DNA of 64,000 nt, from NCBI GenBank assembly GCA_046349315.1, contig JAXMCQ010000002.1:124001-188000 (forward strand), in the 5' to 3' direction. Positions 35,416 to 43,781 of this stretch are shown one piece after another. Numbering within the stretch: the stretch's first letter is position 1; each line of letters starts with the position of its first letter. The position numbers were made by a program, and so were the translations under genes. The notes below the pieces were generated by a model. That model was given only the letters and a program-made list of their open reading frames with translations, was not told the DNA's origin and ran no database searches. Source of the DNA: JAEUMG01 sp046349315. Its GTDB lineage: Bacteria > Pseudomonadota > Alphaproteobacteria > Rhizobiales > Aestuariivirgaceae.

Positions 35416-36457
35416 CGAGGCTATTGAAGCCGATGGTAATGCCAAGCGCATGAGGAATCTCCACTTTGCAGACATCGCGCGCCGAAGTCACCGCATCATA
35501 AAGCAATACGGCGTCGCTGCGCTGTTTGGGGGACGTTACGATCGCACTTAGATCTTCCGACGACAGGCTGTCGGCAATCTTCACCGCCGATTTGAGCACC
35601 GAGGGCGATGAGATCTCGTCTGTGCTGTCAGCGAAAATGATGTCGACAGCATCGCGCAGCGTCGCCAGGTTGACAGCGATGGCACGTATGCTGCGGCCGC
35701 TGCGCCAGCCTTCGGCAAGGCGCGGTTTGGCACTCTCGATCGATTTTCCGAGCGGCGCTTCAATTTTCGTATCTCGGATCAATTGGAAGAGACCGAGGAG
35801 GTCGGTCGCGATGCGCGCAGTTGCCTCCTGCCCATAGGCCGGGTCATCGAGTTTCTTCAACGCACTGTCCGCTCCGTCGCGCCAGCCGGCGAGTATCTGG
35901 GCCGCGATGATCGCGATATTGCGGGCAACCGCGAGACCGACCTGCCGCCTCCGTTCGCCGCTTGCATCCTGGGCAAGCAGGAGTTTTTCGGCGTCATCAT
36001 CGAACAGCAAGCGCTCGAGCGCCGGCAATCCCTGGCCTGCCGCACTCGTTCCGGCGAAATGCTCAGGTGCCAGCCCGTCATCGCCTTTTCCCGCAAATAG
36101 CAATGTCAGGGCCTTCGCCGTGGCATTCTTGCGCTCTGGCCAATAGGACATGCGCTCGAATCGGAAATCGACACCCGCCGGACCGAAATGCAGGAATTCA
36201 ACGCCGCTCCAGGCATCGGCGGTCTTCAAGTATGCCGCACGCAATCCGGCAAATACTGCGGCCTCCGGCTTCGCGGCGAAGCTCGACCAGAGCGCGGCTT
36301 GCGCCTCGGCGGCCTGCGAGAGTTTTTCGTAATTCGGGATGATGAGTTTCGTCACCAGTTCGCGTGTGATGGCGATATTCGCCTCTGTTTCGGCGCGAAC
36401 AGAACCGGCAAACGCAAGTAAGAGCGAAGCCGCAAGGAAAGCACGGCGCGAAATCAT
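35405..36457 (-). CDS. Imelysin-like (peptidase M75) periplasmic protein, second copy
   Basis: The protein has 350 residues from the ATG at 36457 with a signal peptide (MISRRAFLAASLLLAFAGSV). The helical bundle includes a WSGVEFLHFGPAG segment matching the GxHxxE/D-type imelysin site, altered to GVEFLHFG. Imelysins bind iron in the periplasm rather than acting as proteases. A divergent second imelysin is usual in operons that also encode a di-heme oxidoreductase and a DUF1513 protein. It lies one base downstream of the di-heme gene. Confidence 0.82.
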   Translation of the reverse strand: MISRRAFLAASLLLAFAGSVRAETEANIAITRELVTKLIIPNYEKLSQAAEAQAALWSSFAAKPEAAVFAGLRAAYLKTADAWSGVEFLHFGPAGVDFRFERMSYWPERKNATAKALTLLFAGKGDDGLAPEHFAGTSAAGQGLPALERLLFDDDAEKLLLAQDASGERRRQVGLAVARNIAIIAAQILAGWRDGADSALKKLDDPAYGQEATARIATDLLGLFQLIRDTKIEAPLGKSIESAKPRLAEGWRSGRSIRAIAVNLATLRDAVDIIFADSTDEISSPSVLKSAVKIADSLSSEDLSAIVTSPKQRSDAVLLYDAVTSARDVCKVEIPHALGITIGFNSLDGD

Positions 36458-36458
36458 G

Positions 36459-37679
36459 TCAGAGAGCCTCGAGATAGCGGATGAGCGCGGATCGATCCGC
36501 GGCATTAAGGGCTTCGAACCGGGCGCGGGCGGGATCGGCCTCGCCGCCATGCCAGCGGATTGCCGCATCGATCGTTGCGGCGCGACCGTCATGCAGATAG
36601 CGCCGCTTGCCGTGGAGCGGGTTGAGATCGATCAACGGAGCTGTGCGCCATTCCGAGGGGGAAGCGAAATGATCGCCGATCTTGCCGGATAGGGCCGGCC
36701 CCATATCGTGCAGCAGGAGATCGGTAAAGACGGCAAGCGGCTTTCCGGCAGCATTGGGAAGTTGCGGCATATGGCAAGAGGAGCACCCCGTTGAAGTGAA
36801 TAAAGACTCGGCCTGACTGTCGGATTTGACCGCCGGCCGCGGCAGGGTCGCTACATAGGCGGCGATCATGGCAATCATATCACCGGAGATTTCCTCATTC
36901 TCGAAGGCAGCGCTATTGCCTGTTGCCATGGCCAGGCAATCCTTCTGCGCGGGCGTGCAATCGCCATAGGCCGTCTGCTGCAAGGGTGAGGAAAGTCCGA
37001 TATCGAGCCCGGCGGCATTTGCGGTTTGCTCGCGAAGGCTCGTTGCCGTGGCCTTGGCACCAAAGCGGCCCAGGCGTTCAATGCCGTCGGCACCCGTGAT
37101 GATGCGGGCGCGACCCGAAATGCCATCGCCATTCCGGTCATCGGGATCGGCGAGCGCCAGCACCGCGTCTTGCGACACGTCTTGAAGGAGGCCGCGACCA
37201 GCCAGCGATGGTGCGATGCGCACCTCGCTCAAAGTATCATCGGCGAAAGCGGGACCGTTCAAGGTAAAGTCGAACGCGACATCTGTGTCGGTAGCGCCTG
37301 TGCCGGACGCAACTTTGACGAGCCGTGCATCGATCTTGGCTTCCGGCATCAGCCCGGAGACGGCGCGGTCTTGCAACTGATGGCCGTAAAACGGATCCGG
37401 CGCGCCGGTGACGCTTCCCACGCGCACCACCAACCCGCGCATGATCGCCTCGCCGTCGAGTACGATCAACCGCGCCGGGCCGCCGTCCTTATGGCAGGAA
37501 TTGCACGCCTTGGCGTTGAACAGGGGGCCGAGCCCATCCGATGCATTGGTCGACGCCGGTGCCTGAACCCATTGCCGGTCGAACAGCGCCTTGCCGACGG
37601 CACTGTCCAGTTCTTCGGCTCTTGCCGCCAGCGTTGCGGCTGAAGCGAGAGCTAAGACGATGAGGAGGCGGGCCCGCAT
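36459..37679 (-). CDS. Di-heme oxidoreductase family c-type cytochrome
   Basis: The 406-residue protein has a Sec signal peptide (MRARLLIVLALASAATLAARA). Two heme c sites are visible: CNSCH (C59, C62, H63) in FNAKACNSCHKDGG, and CSSCH (~residue 300) in FTSTGCSSCHMPQLP. This is the DHOR architecture of PA4371-like proteins in Pseudomonas imelysin operons. It should act in the periplasm, probably oxidising or reducing iron or passing electrons for uptake. It lies one base downstream of the multicopper oxidase gene. Confidence 0.85.
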   Translation of the reverse strand: MRARLLIVLALASAATLAARAEELDSAVGKALFDRQWVQAPASTNASDGLGPLFNAKACNSCHKDGGPARLIVLDGEAIMRGLVVRVGSVTGAPDPFYGHQLQDRAVSGLMPEAKIDARLVKVASGTGATDTDVAFDFTLNGPAFADDTLSEVRIAPSLAGRGLLQDVSQDAVLALADPDDRNGDGISGRARIITGADGIERLGRFGAKATATSLREQTANAAGLDIGLSSPLQQTAYGDCTPAQKDCLAMATGNSAAFENEEISGDMIAMIAAYVATLPRPAVKSDSQAESLFTSTGCSSCHMPQLPNAAGKPLAVFTDLLLHDMGPALSGKIGDHFASPSEWRTAPLIDLNPLHGKRRYLHDGRAATIDAAIRWHGGEADPARARFEALNAADRSALIRYLEAL

Positions 37680-37680
37680 C

Positions 37681-39135
37681 TCACGTCACCCGCAAATAGC
37701 CCATCATGCCGGTCTCGAGATGCTCGAGAATATGGCAATGGAACATCCAGTCGCCGGGGTTCGCGACAAAGGCGATCTCGACCCGCTCCTTGGGTGTTAC
37801 CAATACCGTATCGGCGTAATGCACCGGCACCGTCCTTTTCGAGGCCGACAGGACCTTGAATGTGTGACCATGCAGATGAATGGGGTGGCTATGAGGCGTC
37901 GCATTCTGCAGAGTGAATCGATAGGTCTTCCCCGCTGCTAGCCGGGCGAGCGGCGGCGGTACGTTGCGGTGCCCGTCATTGGGCCAGGCCTGCTTGTTGA
38001 TTGCCCAGAAGGTTTGCGGACCTGCGCAGAGCGTATCGAGGATCACCTTCGTCAATGGATCGTTCGGATCGAGGCTGTCGATGTAATTGCCGAGCGATTC
38101 CGATGCCGCGCCGAAGACATAGGATTGCGGGACTGCTTGGTTGAGATCGGGTTCGGGAATCGATGAAGCGTTGAGGCGCGGCGCTGCGGCGCGGCGCGGT
38201 GCGATCCTATCATCGGCATGCAATTCGGCGAGCGTGAAAAGTTCGGCCTGCGCATAATCGATAATGCGCGCCGTTTCGCCGGGCTTCGGCGTCGCGATTG
38301 CAAGGTCGAGCCGCATGGCCGGTCCCATTCGCCAGCTATCGAGGTGAAACGGCTCGATCGCATTGCCGTCTACGGCGATGATCTGGGCCTGCGCGCCCTC
38401 CACGCCGACTTCGATGATCCGGGATGAATCGAGATTGGCGATACGCACGCGCACATACCCTTGCGCTGGAACCTTGCGCTTATATTGCGATACGCCGTTT
38501 ACGCTCCGAATATTCCCGAAAGTGCCCGCACGGCTCGCCCCCTTTGCCGTATAGGCAGGAAGGAATTGTCCTTGCTCGTCGACCCGCCAATCCTTGACGA
38601 CGACCGGTATGTCGTCATCGAAGGGCTCGCTCTCATCGCCGGTAACAATCAGGAGGCCGGCCAAGCCGCGCCCGACCTGGCCCGCCTCGTTGCAGTGCGG
38701 ATGAAAGAAAAACGTGCCAGTATCGGGTGGCGTGAATTCGTAGACGAAGCTTTCGCCGCGATAGACCGGCTTCTGCGTGATGAACGGCACACCGTCCATC
38801 GCATTGGGCACGCGGATGCCATGCCAGTGAATGCTCGTATGTTCGCTAAGCGTGTTGCCGAGTCTCGCCCGTAACGGTTCGCCGCGCTTGACGCGCATCA
38901 CCGGCAATAGTCCCGGCACGTAGCTCCAGAAGGGTGTCGGCTTTTCCCGGCCGAGAACCGCGCTTGAATATTCCTGCGCCGTGAAGTCGAAGGTGCGCAC
39001 TCCCGCTTCGATGCGCGAATAGACGCTTGCGAGAATGCTGGTCGGGAACGCGTGCGCGCGAGGAAAAAGCGGCGCCAGAACGGCTACCGCGCCGGCCGCC
39101 GCGGCTCCCGCTACGAAATGCCGGCGGCCGATCAT
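37681..39135 (-). CDS. Multicopper oxidase (CueO/CopA-like), Tat-exported
   Basis: The start at 39135 puts the Tat motif first (IGRRHFVAGAAAAGAVAV) and has a GGAG about nine bases upstream; an earlier start at 39177 would add 14 residues. The 484 residues span three cupredoxin domains with all copper sites: HWHGIRVP, FFFHPHCN, HSHPIHLHGHTF and WMFHCHILEHLETGMM. It oxidises Fe(II), Cu(I) or phenols in the periplasm using O2. Its place inside an iron operon favours a ferroxidase role. Confidence 0.88.
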   Translation of the reverse strand: MIGRRHFVAGAAAAGAVAVLAPLFPRAHAFPTSILASVYSRIEAGVRTFDFTAQEYSSAVLGREKPTPFWSYVPGLLPVMRVKRGEPLRARLGNTLSEHTSIHWHGIRVPNAMDGVPFITQKPVYRGESFVYEFTPPDTGTFFFHPHCNEAGQVGRGLAGLLIVTGDESEPFDDDIPVVVKDWRVDEQGQFLPAYTAKGASRAGTFGNIRSVNGVSQYKRKVPAQGYVRVRIANLDSSRIIEVGVEGAQAQIIAVDGNAIEPFHLDSWRMGPAMRLDLAIATPKPGETARIIDYAQAELFTLAELHADDRIAPRRAAAPRLNASSIPEPDLNQAVPQSYVFGAASESLGNYIDSLDPNDPLTKVILDTLCAGPQTFWAINKQAWPNDGHRNVPPPLARLAAGKTYRFTLQNATPHSHPIHLHGHTFKVLSASKRTVPVHYADTVLVTPKERVEIAFVANPGDWMFHCHILEHLETGMMGYLRVT

Positions 39136-39177
39136 GGCAGCAGCTCCGATGGCGAGCTGCCGCCGTCGTTCGAACAT

Positions 39178-39663
39178 TCAATCCTTCTTGTCGGCCGAGC
39201 TCGCCTGCAATTGGCCGTAGTTTTCCGGGCCGATCGACTCGTAAAGCTTGAGTTCGGTCTCGATGAAATTGATATGACCTTCCTCGTCCTTGAGGAGCTG
39301 TTCGAACAACAGCATGGAGACATAATCTTCCTCCTGCCGGCAGCAGGCGCGCGCCTCCATATAGAGCGCCCGCGCGCTGTACTCGGCCTTAAGGTCGCTC
39401 TCCAAGACCTCTTTGATGTTCTGCCCGATCAGCAAGGGGTCGAGCGTTTGCAGATTGGGGTGCCCGTCGAGAAAGATGATCCGCTCGATCAATTTGTCGG
39501 CGTGATGCATCTCCTCGATCGATTCCTCGCGCTCCTTGTGCGCATATTTGTGAAAACCCCAGTCCTCCAGAAGGCGGTAATGCAGCCAATATTGACTGAC
39601 CGCCGTCAGTTCGTGCCGCAGCGACTTGTTGAGGTAGTCGATGACCTTCTGGCTGCCCTTCAT
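39178..39663 (-). CDS. bfr: Bacterioferritin
   Basis: The protein has 161 residues from the ATG at 39663 (GGGAG eight bases upstream). Di-iron ligands lie in LRHELTAVSQYWLH, EREESIEEMHHAD, ESDLKAEYSA and LLKDEEGHINFIET. A heme-ligand Met equivalent may be the M near ESIEEMHHADKLIER. It forms the 24-subunit cytoplasmic iron store. The upstream bfd frame runs through much of this gene in another register. Confidence 0.93.
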   Translation of the reverse strand: MKGSQKVIDYLNKSLRHELTAVSQYWLHYRLLEDWGFHKYAHKEREESIEEMHHADKLIERIIFLDGHPNLQTLDPLLIGQNIKEVLESDLKAEYSARALYMEARACCRQEEDYVSMLLFEQLLKDEEGHINFIETELKLYESIGPENYGQLQASSADKKD

Positions 39664-39925
39664 CTCCAACGCTCCCTTGAATTGGCTCGTCGGATGAAGC
39701 TAGTCTAGAATCATTATAAACACAATCGGCGACCGCCATGGCCTCGATCGCTGCGACGATTTCACCGGCCACAGTGGGCATGCAGCCGCCGCATTGCGGC
39801 CGTGCCCCGCAGCAGCGGAACACCTTGCCGGGCGTGACGACGGCATAAGGGTCCTCCTGCAGCGTCGTCTCGACAGCCTGCTTGATGTCGCGGCAGCGAA
39901 TGACGTTGCAGTGGCAAATGATCAT
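39389..39925 (-). CDS. bfd: Bacterioferritin-associated ferredoxin (Bfd) with run-on C terminus
   Basis: The first ~65 residues are a complete [2Fe-2S] Bfd: CHC (residues 4-6), VVTPGKVFRCCGARP and CGGC. It delivers electrons to release iron from bacterioferritin. Normal Bfd ends near residue 65-80, but this frame has no stop and runs to 178 residues, overlapping the start and half of bfr in another register. The extra ~110 residues read as antisense-type nonsense. Either a stop was lost (a one-base indel near 39700 would restore a TAA or TAG) or the protein really carries a tail. The start overlaps the HTH gene stop (ATGA). Confidence 0.8.
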   Translation of the reverse strand: MIICHCNVIRCRDIKQAVETTLQEDPYAVVTPGKVFRCCGARPQCGGCMPTVAGEIVAAIEAMAVADCVYNDSRLASSDEPIQGSVGDEGQPEGHRLPQQVAAARTDGGQSILAALPPSGGLGFSQICAQGARGIDRGDASRRQIDRADHLSRRAPQSANARPLADRAEHQRGLGERP

Positions 39926-40230
39926 GACTTGTTGTCGCCCGTGCCGGTGAGCCGCATGCGCCGATCCGATATCGAGACCAGCGATTTGACCATGCGCCGC
40001 AACCTGCGGTTCTCATCTCGCAGGGCCGCAATCTGTGCATCCTTGTCTTGGCGGTCCCCGAGATAGCGCTTGCGCCAGTTGTAGAGGGTCGAGTCGGTGA
40101 TGCCCAAAACCCGGCTTACCTCATGGATCGGCTTGCCGGCCGCGCGCAATTCATCGGCGAGCTTGAGCTTCTCCCGGATCTGGTCAGGGTTGAGATATTT
40201 GGCGCCCGAAGCTCGCATTGTGGGCCTCAC
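39922..40230 (-). CDS. OrfA-like helix-turn-helix protein embedded in the iron operon
   Basis: The 102-residue protein is GTG-started, with its start overlapping the imelysin stop (GTGA); an ATG at 40218 is an alternative. It carries the HTH of IS3-type OrfA transposases (IREKLKLADELRAAGKPIHE, then VSRVLGITDSTLYNWRKRY) and a leucine-zipper-like tail (IAALRDENRRLRRMVKSL). No OrfB integrase, inverted repeats or target duplication flank it, and both ends overlap operon genes. It therefore looks like a domesticated DNA-binding protein co-expressed with iron storage genes, not a live insertion sequence. Confidence 0.72.
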   Translation of the reverse strand: MRPTMRASGAKYLNPDQIREKLKLADELRAAGKPIHEVSRVLGITDSTLYNWRKRYLGDRQDKDAQIAALRDENRRLRRMVKSLVSISDRRMRLTGTGDNKS

Positions 40231-41507
40231 TGCACCGCGGAGGGGTTGTCGAGGCTGTCCGATCCTTCGACCTTGATGGTGAGACCGAGATCGGCGACTA
40301 CCGCCTCGATGGCACGGGTCTGCGCAACGAGCGCGTCGATCGCCGCCTGCACCATCGCATTGCCGGTCGGATTGTCGGGCCCGATCATTTGATCATAGGC
40401 CATCTCGCCGCTATCGGCCTTGTCTTTGATTGCCTGCAGCTTGGCGCGCGTATCTTCGAAAGCCTTGTCGAGGGCTGCGGCCTTTTCCGGCGTCTTGATG
40501 AGTGCATATTCGCGAATGCTCGGGCCGGTAAGCTCTTTGCCATCCCGGGCTTTGTAACTTCCGCTGTAAAGCGAAATCATCCCCGTCTCGTCGGCATAAT
40601 GCGAGTTCTGCGTGTTGTCGGAGAAGCAGTCATGCTCCTCTTCTGGATCATGCAGGATGAGACCGAGCTTCATGCGCTCGCCGGCCAATTCGCCGTAAGA
40701 CAGGCTGCCGAGTCCGGTGAGGATCGTCGCCAGGCCGCCTTCATCGCCCTTGGCTGCGAGTTCCTTGCGTGCAGCACCCTCCGGCTTCCAGTTGCCGACC
40801 ATCTCGTCGAGATCGGCAACGAGAAGATCGGTCGCCGCCTTGAGATAAGCCGCGCGGCGATCGCAATTGCCATGCGTGCAGTTGGCGGTGTCGTAGTCCG
40901 AAGCAGGGCGTGCGCCAGCGCCGGGCCCGGTGCCGTTGAGATCCTGGCCCCACAGGAGGAACTCGATCGCGTGATAGCCGATCGCCACATTGGCCTCGAC
41001 TTCGCCAGCCTCTTGTAATTTCTTGATGGTCTCGGGCGTGATGGTCGCGACATCGATCGTGTCATTGCCGATGCGGATTGATGTCGCCGCGATCACATTG
41101 GCGGTATAGAGCGGGTTTTCATCTGACGTTTCGCCATAGGACTTGCCGTCGACATAATCGATGAGGCCTTCATCGAGCGGCCAGGCATTGACGCGGCCTT
41201 CCCAGTCATCGACGATCGCATTGCCGAAGCGCAGGCCTTCGGTCTGCTGATACCAGGGGCGCGAATCCTTCCAGGCCTTGCGCGCCGCGGCGAGTGTCTC
41301 GTCATTGGGCTTGGCGATCAGCGCATCCACCGCCTTCTGCAGGTCGACCGCCGCGCCGTGTGCGTCGGAATACATGGCGAGCGCCACGTCGCCATAGTGA
41401 GAGGTCACCGAAGACGCGGAAACGTCCGCACTCCTGGCGATCGACCACGCCGCCGAGATCGTCAGCGCCGTGGTCGCAAGCAGGGCCAGGATGGGAGGGC
41501 GTCTCAT
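40227..41507 (-). CDS. Imelysin (IrpA/M75) iron-binding periplasmic protein
   Basis: The protein has 426 residues from the ATG at 41507 (AAAGGAAA site upstream) with a Sec signal peptide (MRRPPILALLATTALTISAAWS). Imelysin features are SRPWYQQTEGLRFG, YHAIEFLLWGQDLNGTGPGA (the GxHxxE-like motif) and CFSDNTQNSHY. It binds iron in the periplasm or at the outer face and works in iron uptake. It is the full-length member; the second copy at 35405 is shorter and divergent. Confidence 0.87.
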   Translation of the reverse strand: MRRPPILALLATTALTISAAWSIARSADVSASSVTSHYGDVALAMYSDAHGAAVDLQKAVDALIAKPNDETLAAARKAWKDSRPWYQQTEGLRFGNAIVDDWEGRVNAWPLDEGLIDYVDGKSYGETSDENPLYTANVIAATSIRIGNDTIDVATITPETIKKLQEAGEVEANVAIGYHAIEFLLWGQDLNGTGPGAGARPASDYDTANCTHGNCDRRAAYLKAATDLLVADLDEMVGNWKPEGAARKELAAKGDEGGLATILTGLGSLSYGELAGERMKLGLILHDPEEEHDCFSDNTQNSHYADETGMISLYSGSYKARDGKELTGPSIREYALIKTPEKAAALDKAFEDTRAKLQAIKDKADSGEMAYDQMIGPDNPTGNAMVQAAIDALVAQTRAIEAVVADLGLTIKVEGSDSLDNPSAVQ

Positions 41508-41547
41508 GATGTTTCCTTTCGTCTTCGGTAGGTCGTTGAAGGGATGG

Positions 41548-42081
41548 TCAGTGGATGGCGCGCGCCGGGCAATCGCCTGCGCCGTTCTGGAATGCGATGT
41601 TGCGGATGACGTCCTCAGGAACCGGGAGCAATTTGAGGCCAAGATTCTTGAGCGCTGCCGCGAAGCCCGCCGCCGCGTCCGAGACGCGCTCCGGCCCGGC
41701 CTCGTTTGCCGGCCCAAGCAGGTGGCCTGCGGCAAATTCGGCAAGATCGCGCCGGTTATCCTGCATGCCTGAAATCATCGACAGCGCCATGCATTCGTCA
41801 TGGCAGACCTGCTGGCAGCCATGCGGGAAACAGGCGATGCGCCGGCGGCTTTCGCCGCGCACCGAGCGCACCCAATATTGCAGCTCGCCCATCAGCGCGC
41901 GCGCTTCGCTCGCGCCGAGTTCGCCGACATAGAAGCGCCAACCGGTCTCCCAGCATTCGATGTCGCCGAATTCATAGCCCGCCATGCAGCAACGAAAGCC
42001 CGACACCACAAGCCGTTCGGGCTTGTAGTCGAGGAGCTTCGGCAGGATGCAGCCGGCGCAGTTTCGGCCAGGGGTGCTCAT
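41548..42081 (-). CDS. Cysteine-rich protein heading the iron operon, unknown function
   Basis: The 177-residue protein has no signal peptide or membrane helix. Twelve cysteines cluster in CAGC (N terminus), FRCCMAGYEFGDIECWE, and CFPHGCQQVCHDEC around residues 83-96, a pattern fit to hold a metal or Fe-S cluster. I do not recognise a named family. It is the first gene of the minus-strand iron operon, 40 bases before imelysin, with an AT-rich palindrome about 105 bases upstream, so a role in iron sensing or handling is likely by position. Confidence 0.6.
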   Translation of the reverse strand: MSTPGRNCAGCILPKLLDYKPERLVVSGFRCCMAGYEFGDIECWETGWRFYVGELGASEARALMGELQYWVRSVRGESRRRIACFPHGCQQVCHDECMALSMISGMQDNRRDLAEFAAGHLLGPANEAGPERVSDAAAGFAAALKNLGLKLLPVPEDVIRNIAFQNGAGDCPARAIH

Positions 42082-42184
42082 GGACAGGTGTGATTATTTC
42101 CGACTATGCCAGTCGGATAATCCATTGGCCTGTCACGGTCAAGCCGCAGAACGTCGCAGCGAACTAAAATAATCGCATGATTTC

Positions 42185-42201
42185 AATAGTTTATAACTAT
42201 T
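42185..42201. promoter_or_regulatory. AT-rich palindrome upstream of the iron operon
   Basis: Perfect seven-base arms AATAGTT/AACTATT around TAT lie in the 132-base gap before the iron operon, with TTCTAA adjoining. It is a candidate operator for Irr, RirA or Fur. It does not match any of their consensus sites well, and it could also be a weak terminator for the Anbu gene whose stop is 13 bases away. Confidence 0.3.
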
Positions 42202-42213
42202 CTAAGGTGACTT

Positions 42214-42951
42214 CTAAATATCGAATTCATCGATATTGGCAAACGCCGTGCGCAAGGCCTTCGACCAGTCGAGCGAGAGCTTGCGGAAATAGCCATCATC
42301 GGCGCCGATCCGCCTTGTGCGCTCGAGTTTGAGCGAATTCCGGCTGTAGACCAGGATATCGATCGGCAGGCCGACCGACAGGTTCGACCGGATGGTCGAG
42401 TCGAATGACAGCAGCAGCAGCTTCGCCGCCTGGCCGAGGCTCATATTCATTTGCGCGACGCGATCCAGGATGGGCTTTCCGTATTTATGCTCGCCGATCT
42501 GCAGGAACGGCGTATCGACGCTCGCCTCGATGAAGTTGCCGGCGGAATAGATCTGGAAGAGCCGCGGCCGCTCGGTGCCGATCTGACCGCCGAAGATGAA
42601 GCCCGCATGGAATGACTCATTCGACTGCAGAAGCGCCTCGGCATCGGCCTTGCGGACCATGCGCGAGGCTTCGCCGACGATCCGCGCCGCTTGGAACATG
42701 GTCTCGGCCGCAAAGAGATTGGGCGGCGCGCCGCGCCGCTTGCTCGCATGGGTGCCTTCGGTGAGGAGGCTCACCACCGCTTGCGTGACCGCCAGATTGC
42801 CGGACGACAGAAGCACGAAGACGCGCTCGCCCGGCTGCTGCCAAGTGTGAAGCTTGCGGAACGTGGCGATATTGTCGACGCCGGCATTGGTGCGCGTATC
42901 GACCGCCAGCACCAAGCCTTCCTCGAGCATGATCCCTACGCCATAGGTCAT
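42214..42951 (-). CDS. Proteasome-type protease Anbu
   Basis: This 245-residue N-terminal-nucleophile hydrolase has T2 exposed after Met removal (MTYGVGIMLEEGLVLAVDTRT) and a GLPIDILVYSRNSL strand near the C terminus. Anbu is an ancestral proteasome beta-subunit relative that forms open rings. It occurs in a set with a transglutaminase-like protein, an alpha-E protein and a circularly permuted ATP-grasp protein, all present here. The set is thought to make and process a peptide or protein modification. It is last in this four-gene operon. Confidence 0.9.
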   Translation of the reverse strand: MTYGVGIMLEEGLVLAVDTRTNAGVDNIATFRKLHTWQQPGERVFVLLSSGNLAVTQAVVSLLTEGTHASKRRGAPPNLFAAETMFQAARIVGEASRMVRKADAEALLQSNESFHAGFIFGGQIGTERPRLFQIYSAGNFIEASVDTPFLQIGEHKYGKPILDRVAQMNMSLGQAAKLLLLSFDSTIRSNLSVGLPIDILVYSRNSLKLERTRRIGADDGYFRKLSLDWSKALRTAFANIDEFDI

Positions 42952-42972
42952 CGGCAGCCTTTCGCCTTGTTC

Positions 42973-43776
42973 TTACTGTGCCGTTACGTTGACCTCGACG
43001 GCCATCGTTTCGGCCTCGCCGCCGCGCCGGCTGCCCATGACGGGCACCACGCCGGCGGCATCGAGACCGGCTGCCACTCGCACATATTGCTCGGTGGGGC
43101 AAACCCCGTTTGAGGCGTCGAAGCCGGTCCAGCCAAGCGTTGGAATCAACACTTCCGCCCAGGCATGGCTTGCGGTTGCAGAGTTCCCATCGCCGGTCAC
43201 GATATAGCCCGTCACATAGCGGGCCGGCAGACCCATATGGCGTGCCGCGCCGAGGAACACATGCGCATGGTCCTGGCAGACGCCGCGGCCTTCGGCGAGC
43301 GCTTCGGCGGCGGTGGTATGCGCGGTTGTGGCGCCGATCACATAGGCGATCCGCCCGCGTATGTCGTGCATCAGGACATGCAATTGCGCGATCGTATCGC
43401 CGCCGCCCTGCTGCGCCGCATCGGCCATGGCGGCGATCGCGGGATTCGGCAGCGTTGCCTTGGTGTGCCGCAGAAACACTGTTTCCGGCACCGGGCTGGC
43501 AAGCCCCTTTACGACGCCCGCCGCATCGCTTGTTTCGACAATGCCATGCGCGACGACGGTTACTTCCTCGATCGTGCCGCGCGAGGTCACCACATGCACG
43601 ACATTGCCGAACGCATCGCGATAGGAGAGCGCCGTCGCGATGCCCGGCGCCTCGATCGTCCAGGAGCGCACCTTCTGCGACGCGAAATCGAGCGGAGTCA
43701 GCAACAGGCGCTGCACCGCATAGCTTGCCGGAATGCGGTAGCGATAATGGGTCGTATGGCGAACTTTGAGCTGCAT
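42973..43776 (-). CDS. Transglutaminase-like cysteine peptidase of the Anbu cluster
   Basis: In this 267-residue protein an N-terminal beta domain (LKVRHTTHYRYRIPASYAVQ) precedes a transglutaminase core with the triad Cys in GRGVCQDHAH, His in ASHAWAEV and Asp in FDASNG. It is cytoplasmic, as no signal is seen. Such proteins act as peptidases or amide-bond-forming enzymes. The gene lies between Anbu and alpha-E genes with gaps of 21 and 5 bases. Confidence 0.9.
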   Translation of the reverse strand: MQLKVRHTTHYRYRIPASYAVQRLLLTPLDFASQKVRSWTIEAPGIATALSYRDAFGNVVHVVTSRGTIEEVTVVAHGIVETSDAAGVVKGLASPVPETVFLRHTKATLPNPAIAAMADAAQQGGGDTIAQLHVLMHDIRGRIAYVIGATTAHTTAAEALAEGRGVCQDHAHVFLGAARHMGLPARYVTGYIVTGDGNSATASHAWAEVLIPTLGWTGFDASNGVCPTEQYVRVAAGLDAAGVVPVMGSRRGGEAETMAVEVNVTAQ

Positions 43777-43781
43777 TGTCC

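Noticed and set aside
39922..40230. A complete insertion sequence in the iron operon
   Set aside because: Only an OrfA-like HTH is present; no OrfB, no terminal inverted repeats and no target duplication, with start and stop overlapping operon genes.
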